From: Teredinibacter turnerae
GTDB lineage: Bacteria > Pseudomonadota > Gammaproteobacteria > Pseudomonadales > Cellvibrionaceae
Length of the DNA: 64,000 nucleotides
Direction of reading: 5' to 3'
NCBI RefSeq assembly: GCF_037935975.1
Contig: NZ_CP149817.1
Coordinates: 1,612,001-1,676,000 of the forward strand
The position numbers were made by a program, and so were the translations under genes. Positions 34,928 to 42,825 of this stretch are shown in pieces (the stretch's first letter is position 1; each line of letters starts with the position of its first letter). The notes under the pieces are model-generated. The model had not been told where the DNA came from. It did no database searches and saw only the letters and a list, made by a program, of their open reading frames with translations.

Positions 34928-36301
34928 ATGCTGAACAAGCAAAAAATCTTAGCGCTACTGTGGGTTATTTTATTCAGCCTTCCGTGTGTGGCACGACAGG
35001 AAGCATTTCAACTCAATATTGAATTGGATGAGCCAACATTCGTGTTACCGCAATTTTCTGGCCCCTATATGGAAAGAGAGGCGAGTATTGCACCGGAAGA
35101 ATACGAGATGGCTGAAACTTTACAAACACTGCTGCAAGAGAAAAACAAAGAGCAGGTGCTCACGACACTGGATGAGTTCTATAGCATCGAATTGAGCCCT
35201 GCGATGCTGGCTCTGAAGGGGCAAGTTTACTTTGCGCTTAAAATGTTCGACGAGGCCGAATATACCTATTTACAGGTGTTGAAACGCAAACCGCAATTGA
35301 TGCGGGTCCATGTCGATCTCGGGCAGCTATACCTTGTGCTGGGCAGGAGCGAAGAGGCGCGCAAGTATCTCGCACGTGCGGTTTCTCTCGGGTCCAATGA
35401 TGCGACTGTTCACGGTCAACTGGCGTACCTGAATTTGACCACGTTCAGCCCCTTTTCTGCGATCAGTGAGTATCAGCAAGCTATGGCGCTTGAGCCAGAG
35501 AATACCCAGTGGCAGCAGGGGCTGCTCGCCGCGCTCACACAGGCGCGTATGTTTGAAGCAACCAATGCGCTTGTTATGGAGATGCTGGAACGGCAGCCGC
35601 TCGAAAAATCGCTCTGGCTGGCGCAGGCGGCAGTTGCGCTTGAACTTGAAGATAAGCAACGCGCACTGCAGAGCCTTGAAATGGCGATATTATTAGGGGA
35701 GTCGTCCCCACAAAATTTTAAAACTGCGGCTAAGCTGCATTTACAACAGCACAGTTATGCCCGCGCATTCGAACTCATCGCTTTAAGTCTTCAGGATGGT
35801 TCCCCGGAAATGAGGGTTGTAGGAGAGTATCTCGCCTGGCTGGAGGCTACTGAAATGTATGATCAGCAGCGAAAATTACTGCAGCAGATTGAACCAACTA
35901 TTGCGGCATATTCGTTAGAGGATCGTGGTATTTTCTACTTTCACGAGGCGCGTTTGGCCCACCGGATGGGGGACGCCTCAGGAGCCGAAACATGGTACAA
36001 GCGCTCTTTGGATGCGAATGGTGCTGATGTGGAGACTCTACTTGCTTATGGGGCATTAAAAAAGGAGTCGCGAAAGTTCGTAGAGGCGGAATTGCTATTT
36101 GTTCGTGCCATGTCAGTTGATGGCGGCGAAAAAAAAGGCTTGCTAGCCTTGGCGCAACTGTTTGTGGAAACCAAAGATTACAAAGCCGCACTTGCGAACC
36201 TAAAAGCAGCCTACCTGAAATACCCAGAGCTTACCGACGTTCGAGATAATATAGACATTCTCGAGCGAATACTTAAAAACGAAGGTGGCACTCAAATCTA
36301 A
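34928..36301 (+). CDS. TPR-repeat protein of TonB2 operon
   Basis: The 457-residue protein has a signal peptide (about 1-20) and several tetratricopeptide repeats (from about 60 to the end; for example the segments around MFDEAEYTYLQVLKRKP and GRSEEARKYLARAVSLG). TPR proteins ending TtpC-type operons are described in other gammaproteobacteria. The preferred ATG at 34928 lies five bases after tonB; a frame from 34832 would overlap tonB. Confidence 0.88.
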   Translation: MLNKQKILALLWVILFSLPCVARQEAFQLNIELDEPTFVLPQFSGPYMEREASIAPEEYEMAETLQTLLQEKNKEQVLTTLDEFYSIELSPAMLALKGQVYFALKMFDEAEYTYLQVLKRKPQLMRVHVDLGQLYLVLGRSEEARKYLARAVSLGSNDATVHGQLAYLNLTTFSPFSAISEYQQAMALEPENTQWQQGLLAALTQARMFEATNALVMEMLERQPLEKSLWLAQAAVALELEDKQRALQSLEMAILLGESSPQNFKTAAKLHLQQHSYARAFELIALSLQDGSPEMRVVGEYLAWLEATEMYDQQRKLLQQIEPTIAAYSLEDRGIFYFHEARLAHRMGDASGAETWYKRSLDANGADVETLLAYGALKKESRKFVEAELLFVRAMSVDGGEKKGLLALAQLFVETKDYKAALANLKAAYLKYPELTDVRDNIDILERILKNEGGTQI

Positions 36302-36317
36302 AAAGAGAGGGATAAAT

Positions 36318-36788
36318 ATGCGATGGTATTTTGCGATGAGTTTAGTGATTCTGTTTACAGCCTGTGGTGGTAACACCAAGCAGGATCTGACATGCAGCGG
36401 TGAAGACGCACGTAAACAATGGTATCAAAGGGGGTATGATACCGCTATGGCTGGCGATAATATCCGCACTTTTGAGAAGTTGAAGGAACAGTGCGGCGAT
36501 CCGATGGTCCGGGAAACCCGCACTGCATTCATCGATGGGTATACTCAGGGTGCGCTCGAGTTTTGCACTTATGACAAAGGGTATTCACTAGGGTATGAGA
36601 ACTTTGACATGCCGTCAGTTTGTCCGTTCGAGATTCGTGCCGACTTTGTAAAAGGCTATAGAGACGGGAGTCTTGCTTACATGGATCAGATCAAGCGATT
36701 TGAAAAAGCGCAGGACGATTTTACTGATGAGGCCGAGCGAGCTAAACGCATTAATGATGCGAATCGTGCGAGGCAGTCGGCTAGGTAA
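36318..36788 (+). CDS. DUF2799-type lipoprotein
   Basis: The 156-residue lipoprotein has the lipobox LFTAC (C16), then a region rich in spaced Gly, Tyr, Cys and Trp (WYQRGYDTAMAGD, DGYTQGALEFC, KGYRDGSLAY) as in DUF2799 proteins, and a basic coiled C-terminus. A strong AGAGGG ribosome site precedes the ATG. It follows the TPR gene by 16 bases, so it is probably in the same transcript. Its function is unknown. Confidence 0.8.
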   Translation: MRWYFAMSLVILFTACGGNTKQDLTCSGEDARKQWYQRGYDTAMAGDNIRTFEKLKEQCGDPMVRETRTAFIDGYTQGALEFCTYDKGYSLGYENFDMPSVCPFEIRADFVKGYRDGSLAYMDQIKRFEKAQDDFTDEAERAKRINDANRARQSAR

Positions 36789-37606
36789 TTGATTTCAAAC
36801 AGTGTGATCGATGTCCGACTTGACGTGTTGGCGCGGTGGATAGTTAACTCCCAGAAGGTTTTACCCGGAGTGGGTTCCGCTATCTATGTTGGATAGCAAT
36901 ATACATGTGATCTATTAGTACGAAAGACCTGAAAAAGAGAGGCATTATTAATATTTGTGCAGCCCTGGTCTATGCTATAGGTCAGGCGGAAGCCTATATT
37001 GTGCCAAACACGTATAAGAACCTCTGATTAACCTAGTGATTTCTTCGGCTTCCAGGAGTTTAACCTGAGTAGGCGCGGGAGCGAGGCGTGCTGGTTGCCT
37101 GCATGGACGTAGTTAAGTAGCGTGAGCAGGAGCGGAAGCTTTGCACGGCGCGCGAACGCAACACCCTTAGGTTAAATTCCTGGAAGCCCCGTAGCACCCA
37201 CGGGCATAAAGGCGCGGCCTGCGGCGAGCATTTGTGGCGTTGCCTTTCTTATTAAGGACTAAGGCCATTAATTGCGAGCGCTTAACAACAAGCCGCCGCA
37301 GGTCATGCAGTGACGTTACTAGGTTAATCAGAGGTTTCTATAAATAAATGCCACCAACGTGGAATGGATTACGCTAGGTATGCGCTTGGTTTAATACCAG
37401 TTTAGCGGGGAATGCTTAAGCGTAGTCAAAACTACACATAGTTTTGAGCAGTCTACATCTCGCCCCTTCCAGCAGCAGGTTGATGAAGTTATGCTTTACC
37501 AAACCTACGCAAGTGTCTATTGCGTTACTCATCCGGCGCACGTAGCGCAAGAGCGCTTAGGCGCAGAGTTTTTATTATTATCGGCTATGACGATTGGTTC
37601 GTTGTG
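36789..37606. other. Long non-coding stretch holding the repeat element
   Basis: These 818 bases carry the inverted-repeat element (37019-37336) and flanking AT-rich DNA, including a small hairpin at 36879-36897 (GCTATC / GATAGC). No protein-like frame was found. The part after 37340 should contain the promoter of the binding-protein-like gene. Confidence 0.55.
37019..37336. repeat. 318-bp element with perfect terminal and nested inverted repeats (copy A)
   Basis: The ends are a perfect 19-bp inverted repeat (37019-37037 with 37318-37336). Inside lies a second one, 37047-37069 with 37166-37188, matching at 21 of 23 positions. A hairpin (CCCGT 37188-37192 with ACGGG 37200-37204) and a further GC-rich pairing (CCTGCGGCG near 37218 with CGCCGCAGG near 37293) follow. 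No open frame encodes a transposase. The motif TATA occurs close to both ends (37013-37016, 37339-37342), possibly a target duplication. A partial copy is at 31156-31220. It looks like a non-autonomous mobile or structured RNA-coding repeat. Confidence 0.85.
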
Positions 37607-38521
37607 ATGCCTGGCCTCAAAATAGTCACTTTCTATGTGCTTTGCATTATTGCAATTGCATTGAGCGTCCAGGAAAAAGCCACAGCATCAGAAAAGACGC
37701 TCAGAATTTCCTATCCCTATGTGCAGACTGACCCTGTTTACAAGGACATTTCTGATTATATTCACGATCTGCTAAAACTACTCCTCAGTAAATCTGGTAA
37801 TCCGTACGTGGTAGAACCGGTTTACGTGCCGCCTGTGCCAATGAGTCGGACTGTAATGTATTTGAATTCAGGCAAATTTAATGTTGCCTGGGCACACTAC
37901 GATTCGCATTTAGACGAGTTATTACTACCAATCCCTGTGCCAATTTTTCGTGGTTTGGGCGGCTGGCGATTATTCTTTGTCCGTGCCGACGATACGCGAA
38001 TGGCAGAAGTGAAAGACTTGGCGGCACTAAAACGCTTTCAATTGGGGCAGGGGCATGACTGGCCAGATACGACTATTCTGCGATCCGCGGGTTTTGAGGT
38101 GCGTACGGGTGTCGCCAGGGATAACCTATTTCAGTTGCTTAAACATCAGCGTATCGATGCATTTCCACGCAGTGTCATGGAAATATGGAGTGAAGCTAAA
38201 CTGCCCCAGGCATCGGGCCTGAGAGTCGAAGAGCATGTGGTATTGCATTATCCAACGGCATTTTATCTTGTGTTAAAACGCTCTGATCGAGAACTGAGTG
38301 AAATTCTACAGACGAGCTTCGACAAGGCGATAGCAGATGGATCTTTTCAACAGCTGTTTCGCGCCTGGAAGGGAGATATTTTTGAGCTGTCTCGCTTGAA
38401 TCAACGGCAGGTCATTTCCGTCGATAACCCTATTTTGGGCGCAAACGCTCGGTTGGACCGTCACGAACTGTGGTTTACCCCTGCCGATCTAACAAGAGCG
38501 GAAAGCGATGTACCGCGTTGA
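37607..38521 (+). CDS. Periplasmic solute-binding-like protein
   Basis: The 304-residue protein has a signal peptide (about 1-27) and a domain that looks like family-3 solute-binding proteins (TLRISYPYVQTDPVYKD, DLAALKRFQLGQGHDWPDT and a repeated LKRSDRELSEILQTSFDKAIADGSFQQLF helix). No transporter genes are near. Such solitary binding proteins often act as sensors upstream of signalling enzymes, and a diguanylate cyclase gene follows 57 bases later. The start is uncertain: ATG at 37607 is preferred, since a frame from 37520 lacks a signal peptide. Confidence 0.75.
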   Translation: MPGLKIVTFYVLCIIAIALSVQEKATASEKTLRISYPYVQTDPVYKDISDYIHDLLKLLLSKSGNPYVVEPVYVPPVPMSRTVMYLNSGKFNVAWAHYDSHLDELLLPIPVPIFRGLGGWRLFFVRADDTRMAEVKDLAALKRFQLGQGHDWPDTTILRSAGFEVRTGVARDNLFQLLKHQRIDAFPRSVMEIWSEAKLPQASGLRVEEHVVLHYPTAFYLVLKRSDRELSEILQTSFDKAIADGSFQQLFRAWKGDIFELSRLNQRQVISVDNPILGANARLDRHELWFTPADLTRAESDVPR

Positions 38522-38578
38522 TCCAGTATACTTTTTGGTTGCGTTGGCGTCACAGCCTGGCGACCTTAGAGCGGATAC

Positions 38579-39616
38579 ATGAAAGCCTTGTTAGCCGGAG
38601 TGACACCTGTCGTCGGCTATGCATTGCAGTCTGTTCTTGTCGGTGAATTGGGTGTCGACAAAGTTGTTCATTGTGCCAACGAGGAGACGCTGTCGCGTGC
38701 GCTCGAAACCGATCCAGAGATGAATATACTGATCGTTGGGGATGTGCACGAGGCTGTGGGTGAGGCGTTTCTAGTGGAAACAAAAAGACGTCACTCGGGT
38801 TTACGGGTCATCGGTTTTGGTGATTTCGACCACGGGACAAAACTGGCTCATTTCGATGGACTATTGGCTCAGGAGGCCAATCTGGTTCAAATCACAACTG
38901 TATTGAGAAGTGCGTTGATGATGGCACCTGAGGGCATCTCGGGCAACTTGGCTTCGGCGACTGGCATTCTGGCGGGATCTCGGGGCAGTGAGCACATCAC
39001 TCAGTCCCAGTTTTGCGCGCTAGCTGACCTTAGCACAGCAACTTCTGACTCTATCACAGGTGATAACTCTGTTATCAGAACCCTGATTGCGGAGCTGGCT
39101 GGTAAACCGTCTTCGCTTCAAATCACAAATTTTTCCGATCCACTGACTGGCGTCGCGAATCGCAGACTCTTTGTCGAGCGCGCAGAATCGGCCCTTAAGC
39201 ATTCGCGTAGAATGCGGCAGCTGTTGGCGTTGGTATATATCGATTTGCGTCAATTAAACAAAATTAACGAACGCTTGGGATATGACTCCGGCGACAAAGC
39301 CTTGATAGAAATCGGTCGACGTCTAACCAAAATCGTTCGAGAGATCGACACAGTTGCGAGATTAGGCAGTGACGAGTTTGCATTGGTGCTTGTCGATATT
39401 GAAACACGCGCCGGCGTGGGCGAGGCGGCCGAACGTGTGCAGCGCGAAATGGCTTTGCCGGTGAATCTGCCGCATGGGAATATCTGGGAACCAGATTTCA
39501 GTATGGGGGTCGCTGTTTCAGATGGAAATGAAACGCTGCGTGAGCTGATAGCGCGTGTGGATTCGCTGATGGCGCGGGTAAAGCGCACTCGCGCCAAGCA
39601 ATTCATTATTGACTGA
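38579..39616 (+). CDS. Diguanylate cyclase with receiver-like N-terminus and GSDEF motif
   Basis: The 345-residue cytoplasmic protein has an N-terminal receiver-like domain (about 1-120) in which a phosphoacceptor Asp is not clearly placed, then a GGDEF domain (about 185-345). The signature is G263-S-D-E-F267, a tolerated variant of GGDEF, with an RxxD inhibitory site (REID) five residues before. It should make cyclic di-GMP and be subject to product inhibition. It may be co-transcribed with the preceding binding-protein-like gene. Confidence 0.87.
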   Translation: MKALLAGVTPVVGYALQSVLVGELGVDKVVHCANEETLSRALETDPEMNILIVGDVHEAVGEAFLVETKRRHSGLRVIGFGDFDHGTKLAHFDGLLAQEANLVQITTVLRSALMMAPEGISGNLASATGILAGSRGSEHITQSQFCALADLSTATSDSITGDNSVIRTLIAELAGKPSSLQITNFSDPLTGVANRRLFVERAESALKHSRRMRQLLALVYIDLRQLNKINERLGYDSGDKALIEIGRRLTKIVREIDTVARLGSDEFALVLVDIETRAGVGEAAERVQREMALPVNLPHGNIWEPDFSMGVAVSDGNETLRELIARVDSLMARVKRTRAKQFIID

Positions 39617-39763
39617 TTTACCCGTATTGCCGCAGTGGTGCTGCGCTTGTATATCAACGGCTTGTTGAGTAAACCTACAAAGGGTTAGTTGGCATGCAAA
39701 AGAACGGCTGCGCTCTATGGGTACGCTTAAGCAGCAAGATCTGAGAACACTAAAGGTCGATAT

Positions 39764-39801
39764 CTTAAACGATCATATGTCGACGAGCTTAAACGATCAT
39801 A
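39764..39801. repeat. Two 14-bp direct repeats, 24-base period
   Basis: CTTAAACGATCATA occurs at 39764-39777 and again, identical, at 39788-39801. The 24-base spacing is close to two DNA turns and the pair sits about 100 bases upstream of a strong promoter, so a protein-binding site is possible. Confidence 0.6.
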
Positions 39802-39903
39802 AACTGTTCCTCTGTGCTTTCATTCGATCACCCGCCGAGTTCTTTCGAACCGCGTGCTGTTTACATGACCGAAATAAAATTGCGATTGAATGCAAAGATG
39901 GTC

Positions 39904-39932
39904 TTGACGCCACAAAATCACCCCCCTATAAT
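39904..39932 (+). promoter_or_regulatory. Sigma70 promoter of metY-rimP-nusA operon
   Basis: A near-consensus promoter: TTGACG (39904-39909), a 17-base spacer and a perfect TATAAT (39927-39932). The following GC-rich discriminator (GCGCCCCC) is typical of stable RNA promoters under stringent control. Confidence 0.85.
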
Positions 39933-40141
39933 GCGCCCCCTCTGATGCACAGGGCGTAACGCAAAGCGCATCAGTTATCAGCTCAAGCTAAAGCCTTGGC
40001 TCGAAGGTTTTGAGTTGGTCGCGAGACTGGTTCGATGTGGTTTTCAAAATCCTAATCGAAATACCAGGCTACTGTATGAGGTTGTTAGTGGCCATTTTAC
40101 AGTAGGGCTCCGGTGGAGAATCGCATAACACTGGCATTCTG

Positions 40142-40218
<77 letters not shown>

Positions 40219-40587
40219 AACTTACAAAGTGGGCCTTTAATTAAGTAGGCCCGAGCGTCGGGCTCAACTCTCTGTTGGGCGCAGCCGCTGAAGGTAGAGG
40301 CAAACAACTTTTTACCAGCTTATATACGGGTGTCTGATAGTCGGATTCCATGGTCTGCTCAAATGTCAGGTAGATCTAAAAAGTATTTGCGTATAGTTGC
40401 GTGGATACGTATCTCTTCTTACAGTTGTATTTGTTTAAAGCGGCTGTTGTTCGGGGAGGCATTGCAACTTTAGAAGTTGCCTATGCTAACCGGTAGATAC
40501 TGAATTAGATTAAATGTTGGGTTTAGTCGGTATTTGGTATTAACCCAGACAGATGGTGGTACAATACAACGGTACCACCCATTCGAG

Positions 40588-40608
40588 AGGCCCCGTTTGG
40601 GGTTTTTT
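40588..40608 (+). terminator. Terminator-like hairpin in metY-rimP leader
   Basis: CCCC-GTTT-GGGG (40591-40602) is followed by TTTTTT. It would end the tRNA transcript or act as an attenuator before rimP-nusA. A second hairpin just upstream (40555-40579) could influence it. Confidence 0.7.
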
Positions 40609-40688
40609 CGTATCTGGGTACTGGAGTTTCGCAATTTAAACGTTGCAATAATCTCGTCGGGGCGTTGGCAGCGCACTGATAGTCGTAG

Positions 40689-40712
40689 AAATGGGCTTTA
40701 GGCCCATTTTTT
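40689..40712 (+). terminator. Second terminator-like hairpin before rimP
   Basis: ATGGGC (40691-40696) pairs with GCCCAT (40702-40707), followed by a T-rich run. It is only about 40 bases before the rimP start, so it is more likely an attenuation site than a final terminator. Confidence 0.65.
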
Positions 40713-40748
40713 GTTTTCAGAATCCAGCTTTTTTGAGGTTTGCGGCAC

Positions 40749-41207
40749 TTGGCAGGCAAGCATACACAATTGGAAGAACTTATCGCGCCGGTTGTCGAGT
40801 CTTTGGAGTGTGAACTCTGGGGCTTGGAATATTCCGTCCAGGGGCGGCGCTCGATGCTTCGCATATTTATCGATAAACAGCCAGATGGCGTGTTGGTTGA
40901 AGACTGTGAAAAAGTCAGTCGCCAGGTTAGTAGTGTCCTTGACGTAGAGGACCCAATCTCTGGCGAATACACCCTGGAAGTCTCATCTCCCGGTATGGAT
41001 CGCCCCCTGTTTAAACTCGCGCACTTTGAAAAGTATGTTGGGCATCGCGTCGCGTTGCGACTGCGTGTGGCTTTCGAAGGGCGACGTAAGTTTCAGGGGT
41101 TACTGAAAGGTATTGAAGACGGAGAAATTGTCTTGGAAGCAGGGGAGGAAGAGTATCTACTCCCTTTCGAACTTATTGATAAAGCGAATGTGGTTCCTCA
41201 GTTTTAG
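40749..41207 (+). CDS. rimP: Ribosome maturation factor RimP
   Basis: RimP is needed for maturation of the 30S subunit. The product (152 residues from TTG at 40749) has the typical QLEELIAPVVESLECELWGLEY start, the VEDPISGEYTLEVSSPGMDRPLF signature and a C-terminal SH3-like domain. TTG at 40749 is ten bases after GAGG and gives the normal length; an earlier TTG at 40740 is too near the ribosome site. It is the first protein gene of the nusA operon. Confidence 0.94.
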   Translation: MAGKHTQLEELIAPVVESLECELWGLEYSVQGRRSMLRIFIDKQPDGVLVEDCEKVSRQVSSVLDVEDPISGEYTLEVSSPGMDRPLFKLAHFEKYVGHRVALRLRVAFEGRRKFQGLLKGIEDGEIVLEAGEEEYLLPFELIDKANVVPQF

Positions 41208-41277
41208 AGCCCACTTACACTTTGGATATTCTGGTAATACGCGGTAATCCGGTACAGAAGGAATCAGAGGCAACTCG

Positions 41278-42768
41278 ATGAAAAAAGAAATTTTGTTGGT
41301 CGCAGACGCAGTATCGAATGAAAAAGGCGTTGACCGCGATGTAATATTTCAAGCCATTGAATTGGCATTGGCGACGGCGACCAAGAAGCGCTACGACGAA
41401 GACTCCGACATTGAAGTCTTGATCGATCGTAAAACCGGTGACTATGTCACCAAGCGCCGCTGGCTTGTTGTTGACGATGATACTCTGGCGGAGCTGGGCA
41501 CTCAGTTCACTCTGGAAGAGGCGCACGAGAAAGATACCGCGCTGGTCGCTGGCGATGTATATGAAGAAGTTGTCGAGAACGTTGAATTTGGACGAATTGC
41601 GGCGCAGACCGCCAAACAGGTAATCGTACAGAAAGTTCGCGAAGCAGAGCGCGCTCAGATTGTAGACCAATACCGAAGTCGGGTCGGCGAACTGGTTTCT
41701 GGTAGTGTAAAGAAAGTAACGCGCGACAATATTATTGTCGATTTAGGTAACAACGCAGAGGGCTTGTTGCCGCGTGAAGAACTGGTCGGGCGCGAAGTTT
41801 TTCGTATGAACGACCGCGTGCGTGCGCTGTTGATGGACGTGCGTCCGGAAGCGCGTGGCCCACAGTTGTACCTCAGCCGCGCCTGTCCAGAAATGTTGGT
41901 CGAGCTGTTTAAAATAGAAGTCCCGGAAATTGCAGAGGAAGTTATTGCTCTCAAAGGCGCAGCGCGCGACCCGGGCTCTCGTGCAAAAATTGCTGTTTCC
42001 ACAAACGATGGTCGTATCGATCCGGTGGGCGCGTGCGTTGGAATGCGCGGTTCGCGTGTTCAGGCGGTGTCCAATGAATTGGGCAATGAGAGAATCGATA
42101 TTGTGTTGTGGGACGACAACCCGGCCCAGTTCGTTATTAATGCGATGGCACCTGCTGAAATTGAATCCATTGTATTGGATGAAGAAACTCACGCGATGGA
42201 TCTCGCGGTTGACGAAGATAATCTGGCCCAGGCAATTGGTCGTGGTGGGCAAAATGTCCGCTTGGCCTCTGAACTGACCGGCTGGGAAATCAACGTTATG
42301 AGCGTTGAACAATGGAACGAAAAACAAGCCCAGGAAGCGGGTAGCTCAAAAGAAGTCTTTATGGAAGCATTGGACGTGGATGAAGACGTTGCCGATGTAT
42401 TGGTCGATGAAGGCTTTACCACTCTGGAAGAAGTTGCCTATGTGCCGCTTGAAGAGTTTTTGGCGATTGAAGGTTTTGATGAAGATATCGCCAATGAATT
42501 GCGTAGTCGTGCGAAGGATGCCTTGTTGACCCAGGCATTAGCGACTGAAGAGCAGACGGTTGGTCAGGAACCTGCCGAAGACTTGCTCACTATGGAAGGA
42601 ATGGATAACGAACTTGCTTTTGTGCTCGCGTCACGGGGTGTGACCTGCATGGAAGACCTCGCCGAGCAATCGGTGGACGAACTGATGGAAATTGATGGCA
42701 TGGATGAAGAGCGCGCTGCGGCACTTATTATGAAAGCGCGCGAACCCTGGTTCGCCGGCGGCGAATAG
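41278..42768 (+). CDS. nusA: Transcription termination/antitermination factor NusA
   Basis: NusA binds RNA polymerase and RNA and modulates pausing, termination and antitermination. The 496-residue protein has an N-terminal RNAP-binding domain (about 1-130), an S1 domain (about 135-200, [14 protein letters not shown]), two KH domains (about 205-345, with [14 protein letters not shown] and [13 protein letters not shown]), and two acidic C-terminal repeats (about 360-425 and 435-490) as in gammaproteobacteria. GAGG is upstream of the ATG. Confidence 0.98.
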   Translation: MKKEILLVADAVSNEKGVDRDVIFQAIELALATATKKRYDEDSDIEVLIDRKTGDYVTKRRWLVVDDDTLAELGTQFTLEEAHEKDTALVAGDVYEEVVENVEFGRIAAQTAKQVIVQKVREAERAQIVDQYRSRVGELVSGSVKKVTRDNIIVDLGNNAEGLLPREELVGREVFRMNDRVRALLMDVRPEARGPQLYLSRACPEMLVELFKIEVPEIAEEVIALKGAARDPGSRAKIAVSTNDGRIDPVGACVGMRGSRVQAVSNELGNERIDIVLWDDNPAQFVINAMAPAEIESIVLDEETHAMDLAVDEDNLAQAIGRGGQNVRLASELTGWEINVMSVEQWNEKQAQEAGSSKEVFMEALDVDEDVADVLVDEGFTTLEEVAYVPLEEFLAIEGFDEDIANELRSRAKDALLTQALATEEQTVGQEPAEDLLTMEGMDNELAFVLASRGVTCMEDLAEQSVDELMEIDGMDEERAAALIMKAREPWFAGGE

Positions 42769-42825
42769 CCGTAAGTGCAGTAATTATTTGAAAGAAGAAA
42801 TTAATATAGGATCTGAGACGAATTT

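Larger units (their letters stand above)
39617..40141. other. Non-coding leader region before the initiator tRNA
   Basis: These 525 bases contain a pair of direct repeats, a strong promoter (39904-39932) and a leader of about 200 bases before the tRNA. The leader can form imperfect hairpins (for example 40071-40115, arms CTACTGTA and TACAGTAG). An ORF of 80 codons at 39717-39959 has no family-like features and was discarded. Confidence 0.5.
40219..40748. other. Long leader between metY and rimP with attenuator-like hairpins
   Basis: About 530 bases have no gene. Several hairpins are present: 40227-40248 (GGGCCT / AGGCCC type), 40465-40485 (GCAACTT / AAGTTGC), 40555-40579 (GGTGGTA / TACCACC), and two terminator-like structures listed separately. 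Confidence 0.5.

Noticed and set aside
39717-39959. 80-codon ORF before the metY promoter
   Set aside because: No ribosome site, no recognisable domain, and it spans the direct repeats and the promoter.
40000-40080. tRNA-like pairing in the leader before metY
   Set aside because: Arms can be drawn but there is no proper T loop or anticodon stem; it is better described as an imperfect hairpin.
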